Shown: one piece after another, positions 54,855 to 64,000 of the stretch
Position numbering within the stretch: position 1 is the first letter of the stretch
How the letters are laid out: every line of letters starts with the position of its first letter
Assembly (NCBI GenBank): GCA_020740775.1
Contig: JAHEWK010000014.1
Location: forward strand, 2,332,073-2,396,072
DNA length: 64,000 nucleotides
Reading direction: 5' to 3'
Source: Ilyonectria destructans
Lineage: Eukaryota; Ascomycota; Sordariomycetes; Hypocreales; Nectriaceae
Notes under the pieces: model-generated
What the model saw: the letters and a program-made list of their open reading frames with translations, nothing else
What the model was told of the DNA's origin: nothing
The model's database searches: none
Made by a program: the position numbers and the translations under genes

Positions 54855-56040
54855 TAAAACTTTTGAGTCGGCATCAATCCCTTTTGCGGCGATTAGCAGC
54901 TCTACAATAGCCATATTAGCATTTATAGCAGCCTCGAACAGGGGTGTCTGACCGGAATGACCCGTCAAGTTGACATCAACCCCTTCAGTTGCCAGTAAAA
55001 GCTTTACAATAGCCTTATTGCCATTCTTTATTGCTAAAAGCAGCGGTGTCTAGCCGCCTCTGTCTTTCGTGTTCAAGCTGCATTGCCCGAAATTCCAACA
55101 TAACATAATAGACTTGAAGAGCGACAAGGAGCCATTTGCGACAGCTCAATGGATCGGTGTCGCAGGGCGATAGAGACGATGGAAACCTGACCGACAATCG
55201 ACAAGTTCCAGTGTAGTTTCTTGAAGACTGGCATCTTGAGAAAAGAGTGCTTTGATCGCATCTCGATTGCGATTGACCATGGCACCAGCCAAAGGATGCC
55301 TGTGTGGACTTCCCCAAAAGTCAAACCGTTCTTTGTGACGAACGGCAGTGCAGATAAGTTCTGCCCAGTTGTTTCTGGCAAGAATGTAGATGATGGATTC
55401 ATCGTCAACGTAGTCCTCATCTTCCCTCGCAAATATGTTGAGAATATATATCCAAGGTTTGAGGGCAAAGTCTCTTAGGAAGTCGTGCTGTGGCAGAAGC
55501 TTCTTCGGCGTGATAAAAACGCAACGATTTGCATACTCAAGGAATGGAAAGTTGTGCACGCCCTCGAGAAGTTCTCTCCTTGTACGCCAATAGGCAGGTT
55601 TGACGCATGTCGATCTTAGTGTAGGCGTAACGCACTTTTTAATGCGTCGTGGCTGAAGCTCTCAAAACCTTCCGAAGATTCTTCCCATAAGTTTGCGATA
55701 CCATTTTTCCTAGATGAGAAAATCGCGTACTAACTCGTGAATGAACTGGATTTCTTGGTCCTCCCATGGCCATAACCTAGTTGTCTCGGCAAGTCCTTTA
55801 GAAGAGCTTACCACGAACTGCTCCATATCCTCAAGGGCAATGACGTCGCGGTCCCATTCAACCCAGTTGTCAGACCGTCGCACTCATCAAGGGCGTCGAT
55901 GAAACAAGTCAAACTTCGCGGCCCGAGGTTTCCAACCGCACTGCGGAAAACGGCTTGGAATATCTCGATGGTCCAAGTAGTAATATCATCTTGCCCTGAG
56001 CTACGGCAATATTATTCCCGACTCACACCTTCGCTATCTC
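54855..56040 (-). pseudogene. Decayed NACHT-ankyrin NLR
   Basis: Read on the minus strand, about 55860-56000 encodes LTCFIDALDECDGL, an NLR Walker-B segment. 55146-55600 encodes a region like the part between NACHT and repeats (NFPFLEYANRCVFI, WIYILNIFAREDED). 54870-55080 encodes two ankyrin repeats (TPLLLAIKNGNKAIVKLLLATEGVD, then QTPLFEAAINANMAIVELLI in part). The pieces lie in the order of an NLR but in different frames. A TAG stands where the Gln of an ankyrin QTPL motif is expected, fitting a CAG-to-TAG change. No Walker A or N-terminal effector domain is found. Confidence 0.7.
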
Positions 56041-56479
56041 GTTGCTCTTAATGTCCAAAATCACGACCCGAAATGGCGGTTCAGTTGGATGTACTCGAAA
56101 CAGGTTGAACAAAGCTGCTATGCACAGAACGCCTGTCACGGTACCGAGGACGTCCGCCATGACTGGTGAGGTGCGGTTGATCAGAACGGGGTTTTCTCAT
56201 ATCCCACTGGGCGGTTGTTGGTACAAATTGCGCCTCGTGAGGAGAGAGGGTCAGGCTTGGGCACTAACGCTGCACTATGATCTCCCCTCCTCAGCTACCA
56301 CAACCTCGTTTAACCATTCGCTGTCTCTTCTTCCGTATGCCAATTATCTATCGATTATCTGCCGCATGTTTTTAACGCGCTGCTCAAATGGACCCTCTTT
56401 CAGTCACAGCATCTGTTGTTGGTCTCCTCGCCGTAGGTAGCAAAGCGACCTCCTCGCTCTTCGCTATGGTCACTAAATA

Positions 56480-56695
56480 CAAGGTCTCTCCGGCTCTTAC
56501 ATCTATAGTTATATGTAGCTGTAATATCCAATCCATTCTGTAGAAGAAGCTTCACGACCTCAATATATCTATTACCTGATGCTGCATTAATCGGTGTCCA
56601 TCTATAGTTGTCTGCAACTGTAACATCCGATCTATTCTCCAGAAGGAGCATCACGACCTCGACATGCCAGTTGCCTGATGCTGCAGTAATCTACT
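56480..56695 (-). pseudogene. Ankyrin-repeat fragment
   Basis: About two ankyrin repeats are readable (VVMLLLENRSDVTVADNY, TPINAASGNRYIEVVKLLL). Both ends are cut off, and the upstream end abuts a kinase-like fragment. It is separated from the NLR remains by about 400 bases of unreadable sequence and could be part of them or a separate insertion. Confidence 0.6.
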
Positions 56696-56883
56696 GTCTC
56701 TGGCTTCCATCTTCGCTTCGTCGACACCAGCTGAGCCGACGGACGTCGAAGTGGCTCCAGCAGCATCGCTCTTTCAATATCAATCATCATGAAGCCATTG
56801 ATCTCCACATTGAGCAGCATGTTTGCCTTGCTTGCATCCTTGTGGACAACTCCCTGTTGATGCATTGCGCGCAACAACCGCAT
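56695..56883 (-). pseudogene. Fragment of a fungal protein-kinase-like gene
   Basis: The frame encodes MRLLRAMHQQGVVHKDA, SKANMLLN and FMMIDIERAMLLEP. This corresponds to the catalytic loop (HxD...N) and the DFE-like motif of a fungal kinase-like family, here with HKDA and IDIERA. Neither the ATP-binding lobe nor a C-terminal lobe is present. It is fused directly to ankyrin sequence. Confidence 0.55.
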
Positions 56884-56899
56884 CGCCTTCCCTTAGAGC

Positions 56900-58323
56900 T
56901 GTTCCTCCGCACCATCCACAGCCGAGAGACTCCGGATGCTTCGGAGTCTTTGGCTTTCGCTAGCTATTGACCTGATCAAAGGAAAGCTAGGTTGGTGACG
57001 AGGCCGTTGACGAGGCAGGTGGCGATAGACGCCTATGACGATAGAAGGAAAGCTTCACTTCCGCAATAGCCGTTGAAATCCGATATCCCGATATGTGACA
57101 GTACCCATCCCGTAAGTCCCCTCGATCCCACCCTTTTCTTTTCGCACCCTTTGCCAATGAATGATGCAAGTGCATAGCGCCTTGCGATGAGGCGCGCCAG
57201 CTAATTGAGACTGTAAGCTACAGTCTTATGGACTTATGGATGGCAAGGATGTAGTTGACCTCGTCGCTTTCAGGATATGGCTTTTACGGTTCAGCCGCTG
57301 CACAACGTGGGAAAGAGCCAGCCGTTTGGAAGTCGATGCTAGTATTAACAACTTATAATCGACTTCTTGAAACAGGGAAGGGGTAAAGCGGGGCACGTAG
57401 AGGCGCAAGTTCAATGTAATGCGTTCTGTGTGCTGTGTGCTGTGCGTAGATCTACTGCAACCTCTGGAGGAGGCTGGGAAAGCGATTCGTAATGGATCAA
57501 AATTGACAGGAAATTAGGCGTTTGCAATCAGGGTGTTTCGTGGACGGATAATAATATGATGTCGATCTTATGCCGATTCCGAGTTTGAGCCCAGGGGCCT
57601 TTGTTCGGGAGCGAGCGAGTTATAGGCGACGCATACGATGACGTGGCTCTGCTGTTTTAAGTTCATGTCTAGGCTATGCAAATTATTATCCGTTTCATCC
57701 AGAGTGTTTTGTCACTCTAGCGAAAGAGACTTGTACAGGCGGCCTGATAGGTAAAATACGAGGCTTCAGAATTGGCTGTTGGAACAAGCATCATCAAATT
57801 ATCGCCTGTCTCTAATGCTGTTAAGCGGTTACTCCTAGTGCTCAATTAAGCCTACATCGAAATTTTATTACTTTGAAGGCTTTTTCCTCCACAAACTTGG
57901 AGCGTGATGTTGAGCGACCACTCATTTCTACAGAAGAAACGAATTATAACCAATAATTACAAAGCAACATCATATTATTAAAAGTAATTGAAGCCTCATC
58001 CCTAATGCTTCATTAGGTTCTATAAGCTGCTCACTCTGTTATTATGTGTGCCAAGGTTTAGATGACGATCTCCAAGTTATGGATCTGCCGCCTTTTCATG
58101 AAACATGGCGGGTCCACAACCCCACAAGGGCGTCGTCACCCTCTACGCAACACCCACCAAGAAGCAGATCTACGTATTTCGTCGTTAATCTTTGAACACT
58201 CATATGATGAAAGATCAAATATGGGACGGGTATAAATCTACATACCCCAGTTTGCCAAGACTATGCAAGATAACCTTACGGCAGACTGTACTCTCATCCT
58301 CCTGAACTAAGACATCTTGTACC
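56900..58323. other. Intergenic
   Basis: About 1.4 kb without recognisable genes. It is AT-rich at 57830-58030. The last part is the promoter of the lactonase-like gene. Confidence 0.45.
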
Positions 58324-59635
58324 ATGGCCACGCAATTTTTCCTGCTTTCTTTAATGACATTTATTGGTCATGTCTTGTGTGACACTCACAATTTGTTATC
58401 TGGGTTCTTTTCTGGCGACACTATAGTTGCCCTTGAGTTCGATGACGCAGCATTTACTTTGTCCGTCGTGAACAATATTACTATCGACGCCTCGACAGGG
58501 TCCAAATGGATCGCCCTTGATGTTAGTTAAGCCTTTAACTACATAACTCAAAGAGGAATATACTAACGGTGACCACCAGAGGAGTCATGAGAATCTATAT
58601 GTCGCCACCACTGGATACATTCAGAGCTATAGCATAACCTCTGATCTTGACCTTCAATATCAGAGCAATATCAGTCTTTCTTCTGATTGTACGTTGAGTG
58701 TTTACACAAGTATCTTATGTGAACTCGGCTGATATTGAGACTCTATCTCAAGGCACGAATGTCAACTTCATTGTTGCCTCAACCGCTGAGCCCTTTACTG
58801 TCTTTGGCGCTTCTTACAGCTCTGGCTGCTCATCCCTCGCCATATCAGTTGACTCGGGTGCCCTGAACGCATCTTTTGCAAGTGTGGAGTATGACAGTGC
58901 GGCCGGAATCCATGGTCTCGCGTTAAGCCCGGCCAATGACTTCATTTACTCCGCGGACGACATGGGCGACGCAATTTGGGTCCATTCTTATGACAGCTCG
59001 TCTGAAGTAATTAAAGAGGTGCAGCACATCTCTGCCCCCACTGGTGCTAACCCTAGACACTTAGCCGTGCACCCGAACGGCCTTCTTGTTTTCGCCTTGT
59101 ACGAAGAGCTGAGCGAGATTGCTGTGTACAGCAGAGACATGGCGAGCGGCGAGCTTACGGACACAAACACTACATATCCTCTTATCCCTTCCAGTGAGTA
59201 CTTACTGAATGAATGGTGGTAAATGTTGAGGCTTATTCTATTCCAGCATTTACCAATACCTCATCCTACTGGGCGGACGAAGTTCTCCTTTCAGTGCCCA
59301 GCACCAATGGCAGTACTACGTCACCCAAGTATCTCATTTGCAGTACGCGCTCTCGAGAGACATCAGCTCCTGGTTATGTGACGGCATTCTCTCTCGATTC
59401 TGCCACTGGCAGCATCACCGAACAGCTATTCATTCTACCTACGACTTCCAGCGGTGGGTCGGCAAATGCCGTCTCTCCCGCCAAGTTCAGTGAGGACTAC
59501 TTTGCCATCACTGATAGTGCCTCCAATTTTGTGGAAGTTTGGAAGATAGAGACAGAATCGGGAAATTTGACGACTTCAGTTGTTGCCCATTTAGGCCTGG
59601 ATTCCGGCCCTGCGAATGCGGTGTGGCTGAACTAA
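58324..59635 (+). CDS. Secreted 3-carboxymuconate cyclase/6-phosphogluconolactonase-like beta-propeller
   Basis: Four exons (58324-58521, 58580-58688, 58753-59193, 59247-59635) with introns of 58, 64 and 53 nt encode 378 residues. The N-terminus (MATQFFLLSLMTFIGHVLC) is a signal peptide. Repeated blade motifs follow (NLYVATTGYIQSY, GIHGLALSPANDFIYSADDM, NPRHLAVHPNGLLVFALYEE, VEVWKIETESGNL), as in the seven-bladed lactonase/carboxy-cis,cis-muconate cyclase family. ADDMGDAIW and GANPRHLAVHP sit in the usual active-site blades. Cytosolic members act in protocatechuate breakdown or hydrolyse lactones. A secreted member probably acts on an extracellular lactone or has another role. The second splice pair is needed to keep SSDC-TNVNFIVAS in frame. 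Confidence 0.83.
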
Positions 59636-61140
59636 GACCAAGTATTACAGAAAATTGATACACTATGTTAAAACATTAATGCCCGGACTCTTGAATTGCA
59701 TCACTCTACATACATAATGACAATTATTCCTTTTGTTGGTGTCACCGTCCTTCAGATGATTGAGGCTCCAAGCTGCTAGAGGCATAGTTAGGTGGTGATT
59801 GAACACAAGGTCGGCTGCGGAAGTTGGCGCAGTTGTGGCTTTGCGCTATCGATGCGGCACCTTACTTGATTGAGTCACAACCCGTAGCCACATTTCCCCC
59901 CGCGCACGCTCCTTCTGCGCAAGCATTTCCCGTGCGCACCTTCTCTGCGCGCCCACTTCCTCTGCGCAGCATCTCCTTCCTCTGCGCACCTGCGCACCTG
60001 CATTCCGACCGTACCTTCCTCCCGTGCGCATCTCCTTCCCTCCATATATTTTTTTGCTCACCTATTTCCCGTGTGCACAATTCCCTGCGCATCCATTTCC
60101 TCCACCGACCTGCCCTTCTTGCGCACCTTCTTCTTTGCACAACCTCTTTCCCCACGCACCTTCTTCGCCCTCTGTTGATCTTTTTACCCGCGCTTCCCCA
60201 AGTACGCACCTCCTTCGCTCCGCAAATATTTATTTGCGCACCTGCTTTCCATGTGCGCACAATTTCCCTGCGCATCCTTTCCTTTGTGCATAATTTTCCT
60301 CTGCGCGCCCATACATCATCTGCGCACCTTCTACTTCTGCGCACCCTCTTCCCCCCGCACGTTCCTTTCCTGCGCGCACGTTCCTTCCCTGCGCACGTTC
60401 CTTCTCTGCACACCTTCTCCCTACCTTAGGTAGTAGATCCTTATATCCGCGCTTCTCCTTCGACATACCTAGAAGATTCCAAATGCACTCTACCCATTTG
60501 AACAACTCACCGGGTTCTTTTTATTTTATTTTATTATTATTATTTTTTATAAAAAAAAACGAGGTAGAAATCGTGGCAAGCCTTGAGTAATGGAACTTCC
60601 CGTCGTCGTAGAATCATGTGGCAGTACCACTGAGCGACCCCTGTCGTTCAGCGTTTGATTGTAACTGTGGGGACGGAACACACCTTGGCTTAGCTGGTTC
60701 TCACGAGCATCCATTGCAAGCCTACTCAAATTGTGTACTTTGCAGACTCGACAGAGCACAATTGAATGGCGGAACTGTACGCCCTCGTACGCCGTCTCTG
60801 ACCTTTGAACAAGTGAACATCTGGCGCATGCTGCTAGTAGCATGGAAGCCCCTGTGGCCTCTGCATAAACGGGCTGGAGCACATTGGGGCCAACTGGTGC
60901 CCACTGAAGCTCCGGCCGCTCTTGAGTCTCGTGATCCTCACATCTCACACCTATCCTAAAAATAGCACTTGGTTTCCTCAAATGGCCAAGGTCATATCAT
61001 TGACCCATCGTAAATTAATATGCTTATCAGGCAGGGAACTTGCGTAGATGTAGTTAGAGGATCTTGAGCCAATTTTCAGCTCCCCCGGGGCCAGGGATCT
61101 CATCCTGTTCAGTTTAGTTCGACCCACAAAGTGTGATAAC
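59636..61140. other. Intergenic with a degenerate pyrimidine/TGCGCA repeat tract
   Basis: It contains the repeat tract listed at 59880-60425 and a T/A-rich run at 60520-60560. Long frames over the repeat in several directions are artefacts of its composition. The rest shows nothing recognisable. Confidence 0.5.
59880..60425. repeat. Degenerate tandem array of TGCGCA-centred pyrimidine-rich units
   Basis: The palindrome TGCGCA, or close variants such as TGCGCGCA, occurs roughly 15 times, spaced about 15-60 bases apart and separated by CCTTCC/CTTCCT-type pyrimidine stretches on the plus strand. Spacing is irregular and units differ, so this is an old or selected array rather than a simple satellite. 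Confidence 0.7.
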
Positions 61141-61142
61141 TA

Positions 61143-61168
61143 CAGCGGGGTTCCAAAAGTCTTGCAAC
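61143..61168. repeat. Left terminal inverted repeat of the Tc1/mariner element
   Basis: These 26 bases are the exact reverse complement of 62526-62551. Confidence 0.93.
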
Positions 61169-61287
61169 AGCCCCACTTACACCCACCACCCTCACCGGAA
61201 CGCATGCAATAAAGATACCAATTAAACAGGCCACAGACTAGCTGTAATAAAAGTAACTACATTTTTGGATTCCTCAGAGGCGTGGCT

Positions 61288-62440
61288 TTAATATTTTGTA
61301 TACCAACCCCTAGCTTTACGGCAAGCCTCCACCCTACGCGGCATAGACTCCAGCAGGCCCCGAATGAAGTCTTGAGGGATAGCTTCCCACGCCGCTTCCA
61401 AGCACACTTTAAATTTAGCGATATCGGCTGCGTTTTTCTTCAATTTGGAGACCCAAGGGAACATTCTATAGAGATCTCTCTTTAGTCTGGCCCAAATATA
61501 CTCGATGGGGTTCAGATCGGGGCTGTGAGGCGGCCAGTCAATAAGAGAGATCCCGTGCTTGAGCAGAAAGCTCATCGAGACCTTTAATGTGTGAATTCCA
61601 GCATTATCCTGCTGAAAATGCCGGGTGCTGTTATAATCAGGAAGAAGCCCAGAAGTCAGAGCTTTAATATAGCTCTTTAATAAGTAGCCTCTGCGCTTAG
61701 AGGCTGTATCCCGAGTCATAATAACCAGCTTACTTCAGCTCCTCTTATAAATTGCACCCCACACCATTATCGTCACATCACCCTTGCCATAGGCCATTTT
61801 ATTGACGAATTTTAGGTTATAGATCTTATAGATAAACCTCCAGACCCAGGTACCTGGATTGGCGCTGCCATTTACAGCAGAACATTTATCAGAGAAGATA
61901 ATCTAAGGGGTGTAAGTAACAGGTATAGTAGCAGACAGGAACATCTTAAACACTCGGCCATACCTCACTCAATTCTTCCTCTTTTTTCGCCCAATCGCGT
62001 ATAAACTGAAGCCGTTAAGCTGCATCTTCCTTTCGTAAAAAGATCCTCTTTCTAGCTTGCCATTTGCATAAGTTGACCTCATTTAAAGCCCGGCGTACAG
62101 TCGTCGCGCTCACCCCAAGACTCAGGTCATCCACCAGATCTTTTCTTGAGACGCCTTCATCCTGTCGTACAGCGTGAATAATAGCCCTTTTCGCCCGAGG
62201 CGTCAGACTTGGGGGACGCCCGGACTGAGGGTTAGGATCGATTGATGCAGTTATCTCGAGCCGTTAAAGCAGACAGCTAATTATGGCTGTCGTGACCCCA
62301 AAACGCATCGCAACCACACTCCTTTTTTCTCCAGCTTGCACGGCCGCAATAATAGCCGCACGAAGCTCGGGGCTAGTTCGTTGTTTTCCTTGGCGATTTC
62401 CGGATATTATGGTCCCAAAAGATCGTAAATTGGACGTCAT
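61288..62440 (-). pseudogene. Tc1-type transposase (HTH + DDE), disrupted
   Basis: The ATG at 62440 begins a helix-turn-helix region (SPELRAAIIAAVQAGEKRS), then a TAA, then a second HTH (RAKRAIIHAVRQDEGVSRKD). The catalytic part is readable in pieces: IIFSDKCS (first Asp), MVWGAIYKRS, QQDNAGIH (second Asp) and WPPHSPDLNPIEYIWARLK (third acidic residue). Stops separate the pieces; several can be explained as CGA-to-TGA or TGG-to-TAG changes. It is not functional. Confidence 0.85.
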
Positions 62441-62525
62441 AATAAAAAGTTGTGAGATGTTGAAGATGAAGGAGCAAAAAACGCGGTTCGGATCCTTGAC
62501 GCTGGTCGCGAAAAAGTCGCGTGGC

Positions 62526-62551
62526 GTTGCAAGACTTTTGGAACCCCGCTG
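62526..62551. repeat. Right terminal inverted repeat of the Tc1/mariner element
   Basis: These 26 bases are the exact reverse complement of 61143-61168. Confidence 0.93.
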
Positions 62552-62553
62552 TA

Positions 62554-63311
62554 ACTAAAAGAAAACCACGACGGTCCCCTCACAGTTAATTTCATTGGCA
62601 TTTACACAACCATTAACACCAACAAATTGTGTATACACGTCTTGATTCACCTTCTGCTGAACCTAACCTCAGGAACGTGAGCGCCGACACGGCCAGTAGT
62701 TTTAATGACTCAGCAGGTCCGGCTTATCGATTGGAAGGTGAGCGGACGATTGATGCACCAGCAGCCATATCGGTATCTCGGCATAAGATTCAAGTCCCCT
62801 CTTGAAATGGCCAGATGTACCACGAAAGGTATTCTCTTACTAATACCTAAAATATACCTCGTCTGGGATATTCACCATTCCCACAATCATCACCTCCCTT
62901 CTTCTTCCGTATCAAGGCCTCGGGCTTCGTTTGAAGTATCAGCCGAATGGGCTGACACCACAGGTAACCATTTATGGTTAACACATCTGCATTCCGTATG
63001 CTGTTGGTTTGTCTGCAAATTGCCCTCGTCCAATAACAACGCGACACCGCCGCAAAAAGTGAACAGTTGGACATGGTACGGAGACCGGGATCTCGGTTTG
63101 GTTCACGAATGATTGCGGTTCGCTTACCCGGCCCGGCTGCAGCCAGCTCGAGTATAACCGCCGCGGCCGAGGCGGAATATGAGGTGATGTTTCCCCTTTA
63201 CACTTGGCGTTGCGGGGTTCTCATCTCTTCTCAATCATTCCTATTTTGCTCTCTTTCTAAGATCCTTTCAGTTTGATCGTGGCATCGTGTTTGCCCAAGT
63301 CGAGATCCATC
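62554..63311 (+). promoter_or_regulatory. Intergenic upstream of the methyltransferase gene
   Basis: These 760 bases between the transposon and the methyltransferase ATG include a GC-rich island (63125-63180). No conserved coding sequence is seen. Confidence 0.4.
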
Positions 63312-64000
63312 ATGGCCGAGAACGCGCCCCGGTCCTACCCGAGCCCGCCGGCTGAGGAACGACGGCCAAATACCGCGGCCGACGTGAGTGAAATATCCGA
63401 CGCATTCTTCCTATTCTGGACCTGACCTTTCAGCCGGTACCTGACGATGGTGACTCTGTATTTGATCAGGTGAGAGGGGATTGGCTAATGCTGGGCGAAT
63501 GGGAGGGAAGCTTACAACAGCAAATTAATCACAGATTTCAGCCTACAGTGACACTACGTCTCTCACATCGAGCATCCTTAACTATCGCAAGGAGAATGGC
63601 CGCACATATCATGCGTACAAGGCAGGATGTGAGATTGCCACGCCCCCGCGGAACGCCCTGCTCACTGACCATCGTTAGCATATATTCTGCCGAATGACAC
63701 TGTCCGTAATCCTACCTCTGTCTTGAAACGAACCACTCGCTGATTTAGAGTCCAGTTAGAAAACGACCGCCTAGGTAGCGTCAAGAAATCGTGTTGATGC
63801 GACCAGTCTATCTAACAATATCACAGATCAGCAGCATCACCTGTGCCTACTCACTCTCAACGATCGTTTATTTATCTCTCCCGTTGGAAAAGATAAGCCA
63901 CTCAAGCGTATTCTCGATGCTGGTTGTGGAACGGGCATTTGGGCGCTAGACATTGGTATGTTGGAAGTCCTCGCAATTACGTCATAGTCTAACAATAGCA
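63312..64000 (+). CDS. LaeA-like SAM-dependent methyltransferase, N-terminal part (runs off window)
   Basis: Six small exons can be read: 63312-63383, 63434-63469, 63535-63628, 63679-63705, 63751-63774 and 63827-63955. All join in phase; the next intron starts at 63956. The N-terminal text (SDTTSLTSSILNYRKENGR, YHAYKAG, YILPND, QLENDRLDQQHHLCLL) is typical of fungal LaeA-like and similar methyltransferases. The SAM-binding motif I follows as ILDAGCGTGIWALDIG. The rest of the domain lies outside the window. The fourth-to-fifth junction is the least certain. Such proteins methylate proteins or small molecules and some regulate secondary metabolism; which applies here cannot be told. Confidence 0.78.

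Larger units (their letters stand above)
61143..62551 (-). mobile_element. Inactive Tc1/mariner transposon (1409 bp) with perfect TIRs and TA duplication
   Basis: Inverted repeats of 26 bp (61143-61168 and 62526-62551, CAGCGGGGTTCC outward) are exact complements and flanked by TA (61141-61142, 62552-62553). The interior encodes a Tc1-type transposase on the minus strand with several stops. Structure and target duplication define the superfamily. Confidence 0.93.

Noticed and set aside
59824..60505. Long frames on both strands over the TGCGCA/pyrimidine tract
   Set aside because: They consist of repeated FLCAPS-like or GRRCA-like residues dictated by the repeat composition, have no domain, and overlap each other on opposite strands.
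60547..60981. 144-codon minus-strand frame near the repeat tract
   Set aside because: No domain, overlaps an equally long plus-strand frame, and composition is not protein-like at its end.
1..64000. CRISPR arrays, tRNA or rRNA genes
   Set aside because: No regularly spaced repeat-spacer array was seen and CRISPR is not expected in a fungal genome. No convincing tRNA cloverleaf or rRNA sequence was recognised by eye; a tRNAscan run would settle this.

Overview
The window looks like nuclear DNA of a filamentous ascomycete (Pezizomycotina, probably a Sordariomycete; I cannot name a species). The genes have short introns (about 50-90 nt) with GTRAGT-type donors and CTRAC-like branch points. The families are typical of these fungi: a fungal NLR, F-box and HET-type genes, a pisatin-demethylase-like P450, a LaeA-like methyltransferase and GH43. 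Several dead genes carry C-to-T or G-to-A type stop codons, as expected from RIP-like mutation. Exon structures below were worked out by eye from reading frame, splice signals and recalled family patterns; where I say exons sum to an open frame, I checked the phase arithmetic.

Left part (0-12 kb): the end of a GPI-anchored surface protein, a C2H2 zinc-finger regulator, a dead zinc-type polyol dehydrogenase, a Gfo/Idh/MocA oxidoreductase, and a 1738-residue NLR built as nucleosidase (PNP_UDP)-NACHT-ankyrin.

Sterol block (13-24.7 kb): a delta-24 sterol reductase (DHCR24/DWF1 type), a C-5 sterol desaturase (ERG3/DWF7 type) and a delta-7 sterol reductase (DHCR7/DWF5 type) lie side by side, followed by a full-length ABCG transporter. 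These are the three late enzymes that animals and plants use to make cholesterol- or campesterol-type delta-5 sterols. Ergosterol keeps its delta-7 bond, so a clustered delta-7 reductase in an ascomycete is the most interesting feature of the window.

Middle (25-33 kb): a CorA-like gene with one nonsense codon carries a complete Ty3/Gypsy chromovirus in its last intron. The element has LTRs that appear identical, a 5-bp target duplication, a predicted self-primer and an in-frame UAG between gag and pol.

Right half (33.8-64 kb): a secreted Cys-rich protein, a P450, an alpha/beta hydrolase, an F-box-like gene split by a stop, an AT-rich tract, a YPD1-like HPt protein lacking its phospho-histidine, a UDP-glycosyltransferase, a small cupin, a DUF3445 heme-type oxidase, a GH43 glycosidase divergent from a D-xylose-dehydrogenase-like gene, remains of a second NACHT-ankyrin NLR, a carboxymuconate-cyclase-like propeller, a dead Tc1/mariner element, and the start of a LaeA-like methyltransferase. 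This half reads as a mosaic of accessory genes, transposons and decayed genes rather than one pathway.
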